64,000 bases of DNA from an uncultured Methanomethylovorans sp. (lineage in GTDB: Archaea; Halobacteriota; Methanosarcinia; Methanosarcinales; Methanosarcinaceae). The stretch's first letter is position 1; each line of letters begins with the position of its first letter. The position numbers and the translations under genes were made by a program. Under the pieces are notes generated by a model. That model ran no database searches and had not been told where the DNA came from. It saw nothing but the letters and a program-made list of their open reading frames with translations. The stretch is from contig NZ_OY782870.1 of assembly GCF_963678545.1 (NCBI RefSeq), positions 2,356,001-2,420,000 on the forward strand, read 5' to 3'. Positions 36,722 through 44,776 of the stretch are shown one piece after another.

Positions 36722-36735
36722 TTAAAATTTATGCG
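36722..36735. repeat. casposon target site duplication, tRNA-proximal copy
   Basis: TTAAAATTTATGCG, identical to 26791-26804. Its last three bases (GCG) are the 3'-terminal CGC of the tRNA-Leu gene on the minus strand, so the tRNA stays intact after insertion. Confidence 0.92.
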
Positions 36736-36815
36736 AGGGGTGGGATTTGAACCCACGAAATCCTTCGATACCAGATCTTAAGTCTGGCGCCTTTGACCAG
36801 CTGGGCAACCCTCGC
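36733..36815 (-). tRNA. tRNA-Leu (anticodon UAA)
   Basis: 83 nt on the minus strand. The acceptor stem is GCGAGGG/CCCTCGC and the T arm is GTGGG-TTCAAAT-CCCAC. The anticodon stem-loop CCAGA-CTTAAGA-TCTGG has anticodon TAA, and a long variable arm marks a class II tRNA. CCA is not encoded. Its 3' end is the integration site of the tandem casposons. Confidence 0.95.
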
Positions 36816-36900
36816 ATGAAGAATAGTTGTTGTGGATTTATCCCAGTATGGACCTACCCCATAATTAAAGTTAAGTTACTTAAGCCTTATTCTTCTATCT

Positions 36901-37659
36901 ATGAAGATCACGTTCTTAGGCACAGGGACAGGCATCCCACAGGCAAGGGCACAGTCCGGGCTTATCATGGAAGTAATGGTTGGCGGGAAGAAAAAACCAC
37001 TGCTCTTTGACTGCGGATGCGGTATACTGCAACGGATTTACGAAAGCGGATATGACCACCGGGATATAGACACTATCTTCCTGACACATCTGCACCTGGA
37101 TCATGTCTCCGATCTTCTAGGGCTTATCAAGGCCAACTGGCTCGTAGGGCTCACGCAGGTGCACATCTACGGTCCTGTTGGGACAGTGGAATGGTTCAGC
37201 AAGCTCATGGCACTTTACCCATACCTTCAGGGCAAGCTTCAGGTAGAGATCACCGAACTTTCAGGGAGCGATGTTGTAAATGTGGCAGACTGCACCATAC
37301 GCACCGCACACGGGTGCCATAGTGTGACAACAATTGGTTACAGAGTAGAACACGCTGACAGGATCGCCGTGTACACTGGCGACACAGAACCCTGTGACAG
37401 CCTTACCCAGCTTGCTCAGGGAGCGCATGTCCTGGTATACGAATGCTCCTTCCCCCTGGGATTTGAAGTAGACAACCACACCACCCCGGATATGCTCACA
37501 GCCCACATCTCAAAACACCCCCTGAATGTGGACAGGCTTTATCTGACACATCTATACCCGCACATGCAGGGACATGAGCAGGAAGCAATAGATCACATAC
37601 GCACTGTCTTCCCCGCAGAAGTGCACATCGCAGAAGACCTTATGCAGGTCGACGCATGA
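36901..37659 (+). CDS. RNase Z-like metallo-beta-lactamase hydrolase
   Basis: 252 residues. The metal-binding signature is TFLGTG (residues 4-9), the LTHLHLDHV motif (HxHxDH, about 61-69), a later His in TAHGCHSV, Asp in VYTGDTEP and His in LTHLYP near the C-terminus. This is the full set for the beta-lactamase fold of RNase Z/arylsulfatase type. It lacks a clear exosite arm, so it is probably a ribonuclease Z-like or small-molecule hydrolase and not bona fide RNase Z; substrate unknown. It is divergent from the tRNA-Leu gene and ends before a bidirectional hairpin. Confidence 0.85.
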   Translation: MKITFLGTGTGIPQARAQSGLIMEVMVGGKKKPLLFDCGCGILQRIYESGYDHRDIDTIFLTHLHLDHVSDLLGLIKANWLVGLTQVHIYGPVGTVEWFSKLMALYPYLQGKLQVEITELSGSDVVNVADCTIRTAHGCHSVTTIGYRVEHADRIAVYTGDTEPCDSLTQLAQGAHVLVYECSFPLGFEVDNHTTPDMLTAHISKHPLNVDRLYLTHLYPHMQGHEQEAIDHIRTVFPAEVHIAEDLMQVDA

Positions 37660-37750
37660 GTGTTGTAACTAAACTATATTACAGGCTGAATATAAATGCT
37701 AAATGAACACTAATTAAAGAAAGAAAAATGGCAAATAAATATTAATAATA

Positions 37751-37770
37751 GGTAATCAAAAATGATTACC
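37751..37770. terminator. bidirectional terminator between convergent genes
   Basis: GGTAATCA-AAAA-TGATTACC is a perfect 8-bp stem between the plus-strand hydrolase and the minus-strand DJ-1 gene, with a T-rich flank. Confidence 0.6.
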
Positions 37771-37771
37771 T

Positions 37772-38314
37772 TCATTCTTCTGCTGCAAGCAGGTCTACAA
37801 TTGCATGTCCGAACTTTTCGGCAGCCTTCGGGTCTCTTGCGGTAACAATGTTCCCGTCCACCACTATATCCTTATCCATGTAAAGGCCACCATACTTCTC
37901 GATCTCTGCAATGCATTCCTTATCCTTGAAAACCGTACAATCCCTGTCTTCCAGGACCTTCGCCCTTGCAAGTACCACAGGTGACACGCATATAGCGGCT
38001 AGTACCTTATCCTGATCGAAAGCATCCTTTACAAGCCTTTGTAAATCTTTGCTAGGCCAGAGGTGTTCCCTTGAACCGCCGCCACCTGCAATGACGAGCC
38101 CGTCAAATTCAGCCATGATGGCATCTTTTATGGTGATATCTGGTTTAATTTTGCCTCCAAGCGCGCCGTGAGCCTCCTTTGTGCTGTTGCTGGCAACCGT
38201 AATACTCACCCCTGCGTCTTCCAGGACATCTCTTGGTTCAAAGTACTCTTCATCTCTGAAGTTATCCTGGGCAACTACCATCAGTATTTTTTTATCTTCA
38301 AGTTCTGAACTCAT
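37772..38314 (-). CDS. DJ-1/PfpI family protein
   Basis: 180 residues with the flavodoxin-like DJ-1/PfpI fold. The N-terminal strand KILMVVAQDNFRDEEYFEP carries the family Glu. The nucleophile elbow AAICVSPVVLA (Cys about 108) and IAGGGGSREH are typical. The usual His after the Cys is replaced by Val, so peptidase activity is unlikely; deglycase, chaperone or stress roles are reported for the family. It is a single gene converging on the hydrolase. The start ATG at 38314 fits the family length. Confidence 0.85.
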   Translation of the reverse strand: MSSELEDKKILMVVAQDNFRDEEYFEPRDVLEDAGVSITVASNSTKEAHGALGGKIKPDITIKDAIMAEFDGLVIAGGGGSREHLWPSKDLQRLVKDAFDQDKVLAAICVSPVVLARAKVLEDRDCTVFKDKECIAEIEKYGGLYMDKDIVVDGNIVTARDPKAAEKFGHAIVDLLAAEE

Positions 38315-38588
38315 ATGATCACTGTTATGAAGTTTTAATGTTGTGCAAATCTGTTATCTGCATGCTGTACCATGGACGGATAAGTATACGCCACAGTCAA
38401 ATGTATGCGTCCATCTCGTCCTCACACGCAGACATGCAGGTAAATATTAGTATTAAACACTAGCATCATCAGTACCTGCACATAAGGCATGTATTATGTC
38501 CCTAAAACCCTATGTTCAAATTAAGGAATAAATATTTATCGCAGGGAGCCAGCCTATTATAGACTAAGAATAGTGGAGGGGGAATTTC

Positions 38589-41003
38589 ATGAATATGAAG
38601 TCTAGTGTAAGATACATTCGCTGGTTTGAGGAAATAAGGATACAGGATATACCGTCTGTCGGAGGCAAAAATGCCTCAATAGGAGAAATGTATAGGGAAT
38701 TGCAAAGCTCAGGAATCAAAGTTCCAAACGGTTTCGCCATTACCGCAGATGCGTACTGGTATATGCTACAGGCCGCAGGCGCTGTCGATGCCCTGAAAAA
38801 TACCATGAAAGGGCTCGATACTTCTAACGTAAAGGACTTGTCCATAAGAGGCCGCAAAGCAAGGGATATTATTTTAGAAGCTGGGCTTCCTGATGACCTC
38901 TGGGCAGAAATTAAATCATCCTACGACAAGCTTTGCCAAGAGTATGGTCCTGATACAGATGTTGCAGTCCGCAGTTCAGCCACTGCCGAAGACCTTCCCT
39001 TTGCTTCTTTCGCCGGTCAGCAGGAAACATATCTTAATGTGCATGGCTATCCAGCCCTGAAGATCGCATGTATCCGCTGTTTTGCTTCCCTGTTCACCGA
39101 CCGGGCCATATCTTACCGCGTCACAAATAACTTTGATCATTTCAAGGTTGGCCTTTCCATTGGTGTTATGAAGATGGTACGCTCGGACCTTGCTTCCAGT
39201 GGCGTGATATTCACTCTTGATACGGAGAGCGGTTTTAATGATGTGGTTTTCATTACAGGTGCTTATGGCCTGGGTGAGAATATTGTTCAAGGAGCCGTTA
39301 ATCCCGATGAGTTCTACGTATTCAAGCCCACGCTTAAAGCAGGTTACAAGCCCATTGTCCAGAAAAAGCTGGGCAGCAAGGACATAAAAATGATCTATGG
39401 TGTTGGGGATTCCAAAATCCAGACTCGCAATATAGATGTCCCTGAATCAGACAGGCGCAGGTATTGCATAAACAATGAGGAAATACTAACCCTGGCCAAG
39501 TATGCTGTCACTATAGAAGACTATTATTCAGACAAATCAGGCAAGCTCATTCCTATGGATATAGAATGGGCCAAGGATGGTATGACAGGTGAGTTATTCA
39601 TAGTACAAGCCAGACCGGAAACGGTACAGGCTCATAGGTTACGGGACGTCTTGGAAACCTATTATCTGGACCAGCACAGCACAGTACTTGCTGAAGGCAG
39701 GAGCGTGGGAAGCAAGATAGCATCCGGCAAAGCCCATGTCATCACTGAGGTCTCCCAGCTTCCCAATTTCCATCCAGGTGAGATACTTGTAGCCGATACC
39801 ACCACTCCTGACTGGGAACCGGTCATGAAGACAGCAGCTGCCATAGTCACTAATAAAGGTGGCAGAACATGCCATGCAGCCATTGTGAGCCGAGAGTTAG
39901 GTATCCCTGCAGTGGTTGGTACGGAAAATGCAACTGAAAAACTCAGTACAAGTACAGAAGCAACCGTAAGCTGTGCAGAAGGAGATGTGGGCAGGGTATA
40001 CGAAGGCATTCTGCCTTTCCATGTAGAAACAGTGGATCTAAAAGGTCTCAAGCGTCCCAAAACCGAAATAATGATGAACCTCGGTAATCCTGAAGAAGCC
40101 TTTTCCCTTTCCATGATCCCAAACGATGGTATAGGACTGGCACGGCTGGAGTTTATAATCACCAGCTACATCAAGGTTCACCCCATGGCTCTGGTACATC
40201 CCGAAAAAGTAAAGGACGAAACTACACTTTCCAATATCAAGCAACTGACCCGGGGCTATGGCAGTATGACAGATTATTTTGTTGAAAAGCTGGCCCAGGG
40301 AGTGGGCACGATCGCTGCGGCCTTTTATCCGAAGCCAGTGATAGTGCGCATGAGTGACTTCAAGTCCAACGAATACGCGAGTCTACTGGGAGGTAAGTAC
40401 TTCGAGATAGAAGAAAACAACCCCATGCTGGGATTTAGGGGCGCTTCCCGATACTATGACGACAGGTACCGTGAAGGCTTTGCTCTGGAATGTCAGGCGA
40501 TGAAGAAAGTACGGGATGAAATGGGTCTTAAGAACCTCATCCTGATGATACCCTTCTGCCGCCGGGTTGAAGAGGCAAAGAAAGTTATCGCAGAGATGGA
40601 AAAGAATGGACTTAAGAGAGGAGAGAATGACCTACGGGTCTATGTGATGTGTGAGATCCCGAACAACGTCCTCCTTGTGGACGAGTTCAGCAAGTATTTT
40701 GACGGTTTTTCAATAGGCTCCAATGATCTCACACAGCTTACCCTGGGAGTGGATAGGGATTCGGAGATCCTCGCATCCTCCTTCGATGAACGAGATCCAG
40801 GTGTTATGAAAATAGTATCCATGGCGATAGAGGGGGCTAAACGCAATGGTAAGCACAGCGGCCTCTGCGGCCAGGCACCTAGTGATTATCCTGAATTTGC
40901 CGAGTTCCTTGTAAGGGAAGGCATAGATTCTATTTCCCTTAATCCAGATTCCATCATGAATATCACCATGAAAGTGCTGGAAACAGAAGAAAAAAGCAAA
41001 TAA
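38589..41003 (+). CDS. ppsA: phosphoenolpyruvate synthase
   Basis: 804 residues. The N-terminal ATP-grasp-like nucleotide-binding domain carries VGGKNASIGEMYREL and AVRSSATAEDLPFASFAGQQETYL. The mobile phosphohistidine domain has GGRTCHAAIVSRELGIPAVVG (His about 429). The C-terminal PEP-binding TIM barrel has IGSNDLTQLTLGVDRDS and the catalytic Cys in SGLCGQAPSDYPEF (about 760). It makes PEP from pyruvate with ATP giving AMP and Pi, for gluconeogenesis in the cytosol. All key residues are present. GGAGGGGGAATTTC just upstream serves as ribosome binding site for ATG 38589. It is transcribed alone, with a 125-bp gap to the next gene. Confidence 0.95.
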   Translation: MNMKSSVRYIRWFEEIRIQDIPSVGGKNASIGEMYRELQSSGIKVPNGFAITADAYWYMLQAAGAVDALKNTMKGLDTSNVKDLSIRGRKARDIILEAGLPDDLWAEIKSSYDKLCQEYGPDTDVAVRSSATAEDLPFASFAGQQETYLNVHGYPALKIACIRCFASLFTDRAISYRVTNNFDHFKVGLSIGVMKMVRSDLASSGVIFTLDTESGFNDVVFITGAYGLGENIVQGAVNPDEFYVFKPTLKAGYKPIVQKKLGSKDIKMIYGVGDSKIQTRNIDVPESDRRRYCINNEEILTLAKYAVTIEDYYSDKSGKLIPMDIEWAKDGMTGELFIVQARPETVQAHRLRDVLETYYLDQHSTVLAEGRSVGSKIASGKAHVITEVSQLPNFHPGEILVADTTTPDWEPVMKTAAAIVTNKGGRTCHAAIVSRELGIPAVVGTENATEKLSTSTEATVSCAEGDVGRVYEGILPFHVETVDLKGLKRPKTEIMMNLGNPEEAFSLSMIPNDGIGLARLEFIITSYIKVHPMALVHPEKVKDETTLSNIKQLTRGYGSMTDYFVEKLAQGVGTIAAAFYPKPVIVRMSDFKSNEYASLLGGKYFEIEENNPMLGFRGASRYYDDRYREGFALECQAMKKVRDEMGLKNLILMIPFCRRVEEAKKVIAEMEKNGLKRGENDLRVYVMCEIPNNVLLVDEFSKYFDGFSIGSNDLTQLTLGVDRDSEILASSFDERDPGVMKIVSMAIEGAKRNGKHSGLCGQAPSDYPEFAEFLVREGIDSISLNPDSIMNITMKVLETEEKSK

Positions 41004-41127
41004 ATACCATTTATCGGGAGTAGCAGAGCTTCTGCATTCCCGTGTTCTATTATGTCCCAAAGGATCTAAGTCAAATTATTTAAGATCAACTGTTACTAAT
41101 TTATACTATTGATGCATAATATCAACT

Positions 41128-42162
41128 ATGGAACGCTCCTTTAAGATGGCAATGGCACTTTTGTTACTGGTTGTGCTTGCAGCCGTGCTTACAGATGCTC
41201 TCTTGCCATACATCAATGCATTACTGGGAGCATTCATCCTTTACGTCATCCTGCGTCCCACATATCAGTTCATGGTCAGAAGGGGCCATTTACCAAAAGG
41301 CATTTCTGCCCTTATGACTATTGCCCTCTCTTTCCTTCTCATATTGGTACCTTTGTATTTCCTGATCTCGACTATAGCCACGGAACTACAGAATTCCTTG
41401 CAATATATTAACAACATTCCCATCTATGCCGGAGTTGTGAACACTTTCCTGGAGAACCTGCATCTGGAACAATTGCCAATAAACATTGATATAAAGACAA
41501 AAGTTGTAGAGATGGCTTCTTATATTGCCAATTACAGTAGTATGGTGTTGCTTAGTGCAGTACAAAGTCTGGGCCAGCGTTTTCTGGAATTTACTATAAT
41601 GTATTTTCTGTTATACTACTTATTAACTGGAGAAGATTCGGATTTTGCGAAGAGTCTATATTTAGCTATTCCCTTCAACAAGGAAAATTCCGACAAACTG
41701 CTGCAAGAGTTCAGGTCAATAGTCAAAACCACCCTTGTTTCATCTCTTATCATGGGTATTATGCAGGGAGGGCTGCTCGCTGTAGCCTTTTTCCTGTTGG
41801 GTATACAGGGTGCCATTCTCTGGGGTGCGGTTGCTGCAATTCTCTCCTTCGTTCCCATAGTAGGCGCAACTGTCGTATGGGCTCCTGCGGCCATCATCCA
41901 GCTGATACAGCAAGATTACTTTGCTGCGGTGGGCATCCTCGTTGCAGGAATCTTCATAAGTTCCATAGACAACGTCGTAAGACCTTTTGTCCAGAAAAAA
42001 CTTGGCTCCCTGCATCCTCTGACTTCCTTACTGGGAATTATTATCGGGATCAATCTATTCGGTCTTATAGGGTTAGTAGTGGGACCGCTTTTACTATCAT
42101 ATTTCCTGCTGATTGTGAGGATGTTCCATGAAGAGTACATCGAAACTTATCAAAAAATGTAA
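41128..42162 (+). CDS. AI-2E family transporter (PerM-like)
   Basis: 344 residues with about eight membrane segments. Two N-terminal hydrophobic hairpins (KMAMALLLLVVLAAVLTDALL, INALLGAFILYVILRPTY) are followed by a cytosolic helical region and a C-terminal cluster including GALLGAVAAILSFVPIVGA-type sequence (here ILWGAVAAILSFVPIVGATVVW) and SSIDNVVRPFVQKKLGSLHPL, the signature of the AI-2E/UPF0118 family. Members export small molecules or act as Na+(Li+)/H+ antiporters; autoinducer export is not expected to be general. The ATG at 41128 follows TATA-rich DNA at 41095-41110. Confidence 0.88.
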   Translation: MERSFKMAMALLLLVVLAAVLTDALLPYINALLGAFILYVILRPTYQFMVRRGHLPKGISALMTIALSFLLILVPLYFLISTIATELQNSLQYINNIPIYAGVVNTFLENLHLEQLPINIDIKTKVVEMASYIANYSSMVLLSAVQSLGQRFLEFTIMYFLLYYLLTGEDSDFAKSLYLAIPFNKENSDKLLQEFRSIVKTTLVSSLIMGIMQGGLLAVAFFLLGIQGAILWGAVAAILSFVPIVGATVVWAPAAIIQLIQQDYFAAVGILVAGIFISSIDNVVRPFVQKKLGSLHPLTSLLGIIIGINLFGLIGLVVGPLLLSYFLLIVRMFHEEYIETYQKM

Positions 42163-42448
42163 TAATTGAGCAATCATTCATTTTTTAATCAGAAGTAGTC
42201 CTTTATAGAGTTAGTTTACTGCATTATATGGATTTTGTATTTTCTTCATTTTTTTGTGGTATAAACTTCACTCTGCACATATGAATTTCAAAGTAATTTT
42301 AAAGCTTATTTTGGCAAAATAAAGTAAAATTAACCTTTTAATTCCATTTGTGTAAAGTAAATATAGTAATAAAGTAAAGTATCTATTTATTTGAATATGC
42401 TTACAAGATGTTTGACGAAAAGCGTCTAGTAAAAAGGAGAGATACAAA

Positions 42449-42712
42449 ATGAAAAATATACGAAAAATTGCTTATGTTTCTATAGCAGTCCTTGTAGTAA
42501 GTATATTGGCAATAGGAGCAGTATCTGCAAAGGCTGAAGAAGGAAACGGAAAGATGTTCAAAAACAATGAGGACTGTATCTGTATTGGAGATTGTTTCAA
42601 TACTGAAGTTTGTCCATATGACGGAAACTGTCTGCATGATGGTCAGTGTGTAAATGCAAAAGAATGCATACCTAAAGACTATGACTACAACTATCTCAGT
42701 GGCAAAAACTAA
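42449..42712 (+). CDS. small secreted cysteine-rich protein
   Basis: 87 residues. The signal peptide is KIAYVSIAVLVVSILAIGAVSA (residues 5-26). The mature part, about 60 residues, holds seven Cys in CICIGDCFNTEVCPYDGNC and in HDGQCVNAKEC. The Cys-x-Cys/Cys-x(3)-Cys pattern suggests metal binding or disulfide bonding outside the cell. AAAAGGAGA precedes the ATG. No family was recognised. It is the first of three consecutive secreted-protein genes, each with its own upstream region. Confidence 0.7.
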   Translation: MKNIRKIAYVSIAVLVVSILAIGAVSAKAEEGNGKMFKNNEDCICIGDCFNTEVCPYDGNCLHDGQCVNAKECIPKDYDYNYLSGKN

Positions 42713-42868
42713 TCATTAAAGAACTTAGAATGCAGTTATTTTTGCTCTGTATAAAGTTTTTACCAAATTTGATTTCTACATAGCCACTATTTATAAATCG
42801 TTTAAATACCAAATATAATATTGTATAATATAATTCTACATGTACAGGAAGGGATAAAAACGAAGATC

Positions 42869-44170
42869 ATGAAACTAGTTACTTATATCGCTATTGTGCT
42901 GATGTTGACAAGTCTTGTCTCAACCAGTGCCTTTGCTGCAAATTCGAAAGATGTTGATGATAAAAATAAAGCTACCACAAGCTTGTTGAAAGAATCAAAA
43001 AATCAAGATCAAGAAGAAGAACAAAACCAAGTATCACTGAGTGGCAATAATAGCACAGGTGGCAGATTCACTGTACAATTGAGAGAAACAAAGGAAGAGT
43101 ATTTTGCTGCAAAGGATAAACTGCAGCAGATCAATGCCAACATAAACAGTGGCAAGATCAATGGTTCTTCAAAGGAAGTATTTGAAGTAAAACAGGAATA
43201 CTTGCTTGAAACTGTTAATTATACTATATCCAATTTAGAAGATCTGAAAGAAAATGTCGATGCCTTTGAAAGAGTAGATGCGGATGAGGTCATTGCCGAT
43301 ATAGATGGATACATCTTTAAATTAAATGCTGAAAAAGATAATATAGGGAATGCTACAACAACAAAGGAACTTGCGGAGTCTGCCAGAACTATTCGTGATA
43401 TCTGGAAAGATGCAGTAAAAGATGCCTACAAAACCAGAACAAAATTTGTAGATGATAAGGTAGTTCTCTATTTGAATAAATCTGTGTTCCTTTCAGAACG
43501 TCTTTCAAATGAGGTAGCAACACTCCGGAAACAGGGTGAAAATACAACAGAACTTGAAGCAATGCTTCAGGAATACAATGGTTTTATAGAACAAGCCCAG
43601 CAAAATAGGGAACGTGCAAGAGAAACATATCAGAATGGTGATGAGAATGCACATGAATACTGGAGTGCCTCAGCAGAAAATTTGAAAGATGCAAATTCTG
43701 TGCTTGCTGAGATTTCTCAAATGCTTAAAACATACAGACATGGATTAGTTTCCCTTAATGGAAGTGACGTACTTCTTGCTAAAGGTAATGGTACTGCTGT
43801 GCTTTCAGGCAATTTGGACGCAGAGATGACAATAACTGATTCACAGCTTGTGATCAAAGATCTTGCAGGCGATGCAAAAATAACTATCACTAACGATGAA
43901 TCTGCAATTGTGCTCAAATTGGATAATTCTCTGGCTGATGAACCTAAAAGAGCACTTGTATATTCTGATCTTACCGGTAAGGTCAGTATATCAGGTAGCA
44001 GGCTTACGATCATGGTAAGAGGGAATGATCTTGATCTGGAAGTAAAAGGCACCGGAAATGCAGTACTTTCAGGAAAGGGTACATATACTGCAGGTATGGA
44101 TGAAGTGAGTAAGCAATGGACTTCTCAATTTGATACTCTTTCCGAAGAAGATAATTCACAGGAGGATTAA
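42869..44170 (+). CDS. secreted coiled-coil protein with C-terminal beta domain
   Basis: 433 residues from ATG 42869; the upstream frame to 42821 would put 16 charged residues before the signal peptide and is rejected. The signal peptide is KLVTYIAIVLMLTSLVSTSAFA. Residues about 70-300 are charged helical/coiled-coil segments with little hydrophobicity. Residues about 300-415 are a repetitive beta-rich domain (GNGTAVLSGNLDAEMTITD, GTGNAVLSGKGTYTAG). There is no anchor. TATA-like AAATACCAAATATAATA lies at 42804-42820. The downstream lipoprotein gene starts 3 bp after its stop, so the two form an operon. Function unknown. Confidence 0.75.
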   Translation: MKLVTYIAIVLMLTSLVSTSAFAANSKDVDDKNKATTSLLKESKNQDQEEEQNQVSLSGNNSTGGRFTVQLRETKEEYFAAKDKLQQINANINSGKINGSSKEVFEVKQEYLLETVNYTISNLEDLKENVDAFERVDADEVIADIDGYIFKLNAEKDNIGNATTTKELAESARTIRDIWKDAVKDAYKTRTKFVDDKVVLYLNKSVFLSERLSNEVATLRKQGENTTELEAMLQEYNGFIEQAQQNRERARETYQNGDENAHEYWSASAENLKDANSVLAEISQMLKTYRHGLVSLNGSDVLLAKGNGTAVLSGNLDAEMTITDSQLVIKDLAGDAKITITNDESAIVLKLDNSLADEPKRALVYSDLTGKVSISGSRLTIMVRGNDLDLEVKGTGNAVLSGKGTYTAGMDEVSKQWTSQFDTLSEEDNSQED

Positions 44171-44173
44171 GAG

Positions 44174-44437
44174 ATGAAGTATTCCAATATTTGTGTTTTG
44201 GCTATAGTCATCTGTGGCCTTGTACTTTCCGGGTGTACCGATAAAAAGGATACTTCCTCTGAACTTACGTCAGAGATATCGCCTGCTAATGACACTGCAA
44301 CTGCTGATGCAATACTGGCAGAAGGTAATGCAAGTATAACTGATACTGAGATACAGGATATGGATAAGGAAATGAAGGAATTAGAAGTTCTTATTGTTGA
44401 GATGGAAAAAGAGAACATTACTATCGAAGAGATTTGA
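44174..44437 (+). CDS. small lipoprotein
   Basis: 87 residues. The N-terminal signal has the lipobox LVLSGC (Cys about 21), typical of lipid-anchored proteins in methanogens, followed by a Thr/Ser-rich linker and an acidic C-terminal helix (DMDKEMKELEVLIVEMEKENITIEEI). AGGAGG overlaps the stop of the previous gene, giving close coupling. It is probably displayed on the outer face of the membrane with the coiled-coil protein encoded before it. A terminator follows within 10 bp. Confidence 0.8.
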   Translation: MKYSNICVLAIVICGLVLSGCTDKKDTSSELTSEISPANDTATADAILAEGNASITDTEIQDMDKEMKELEVLIVEMEKENITIEEI

Positions 44438-44446
44438 TTTCAGCTA

Positions 44447-44473
44447 CCTACGGCTAATGCCGTGGGTTTTCTT
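44447..44473 (+). terminator. terminator after lipoprotein gene
   Basis: CCTACGGC-TAAT-GCCGTGGG (8-bp stem with one T-G pair), followed by TTTTCTT. Confidence 0.75.
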
Positions 44474-44776
44474 CCTTAAGCAGTTGTGATTCCAACGATA
44501 TGATTTTTGGATAATTCTAGATTTTATTTTAAATTTTATTATGGCATATTTCTATTAATGTGTTTCATCTTTTTTTGTCCCCCATAGGGGGGCAAATTAT
44601 TTACTATATATATTTTTTGCCCTTGCATATTTATCACTCATGTTAGAATAATATAAAGAGGCTTATTGTTATTGATTTATGTATTAACGGTGTGAATTAG
44701 CTAATGGAAAAATACATATACTATGTTTTTACAACACTCTGACAAATCACCTATATAATCAAAGGAGTTTGCAAAA
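44474..44776. other. intergenic region with strong hairpin
   Basis: About 300 bp without a gene. At 44574-44596 TTTGTCCCCC-ATA-GGGGGGCAAA forms a 10-bp stem with one G-T pair and a 3-nt loop, much more GC-rich than its surroundings. AT-rich promoter-like DNA follows (TACTATATATATTTT at about 44603). AAAGGAG (44760-44766) is the ribosome binding site of the next gene. Confidence 0.5.
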
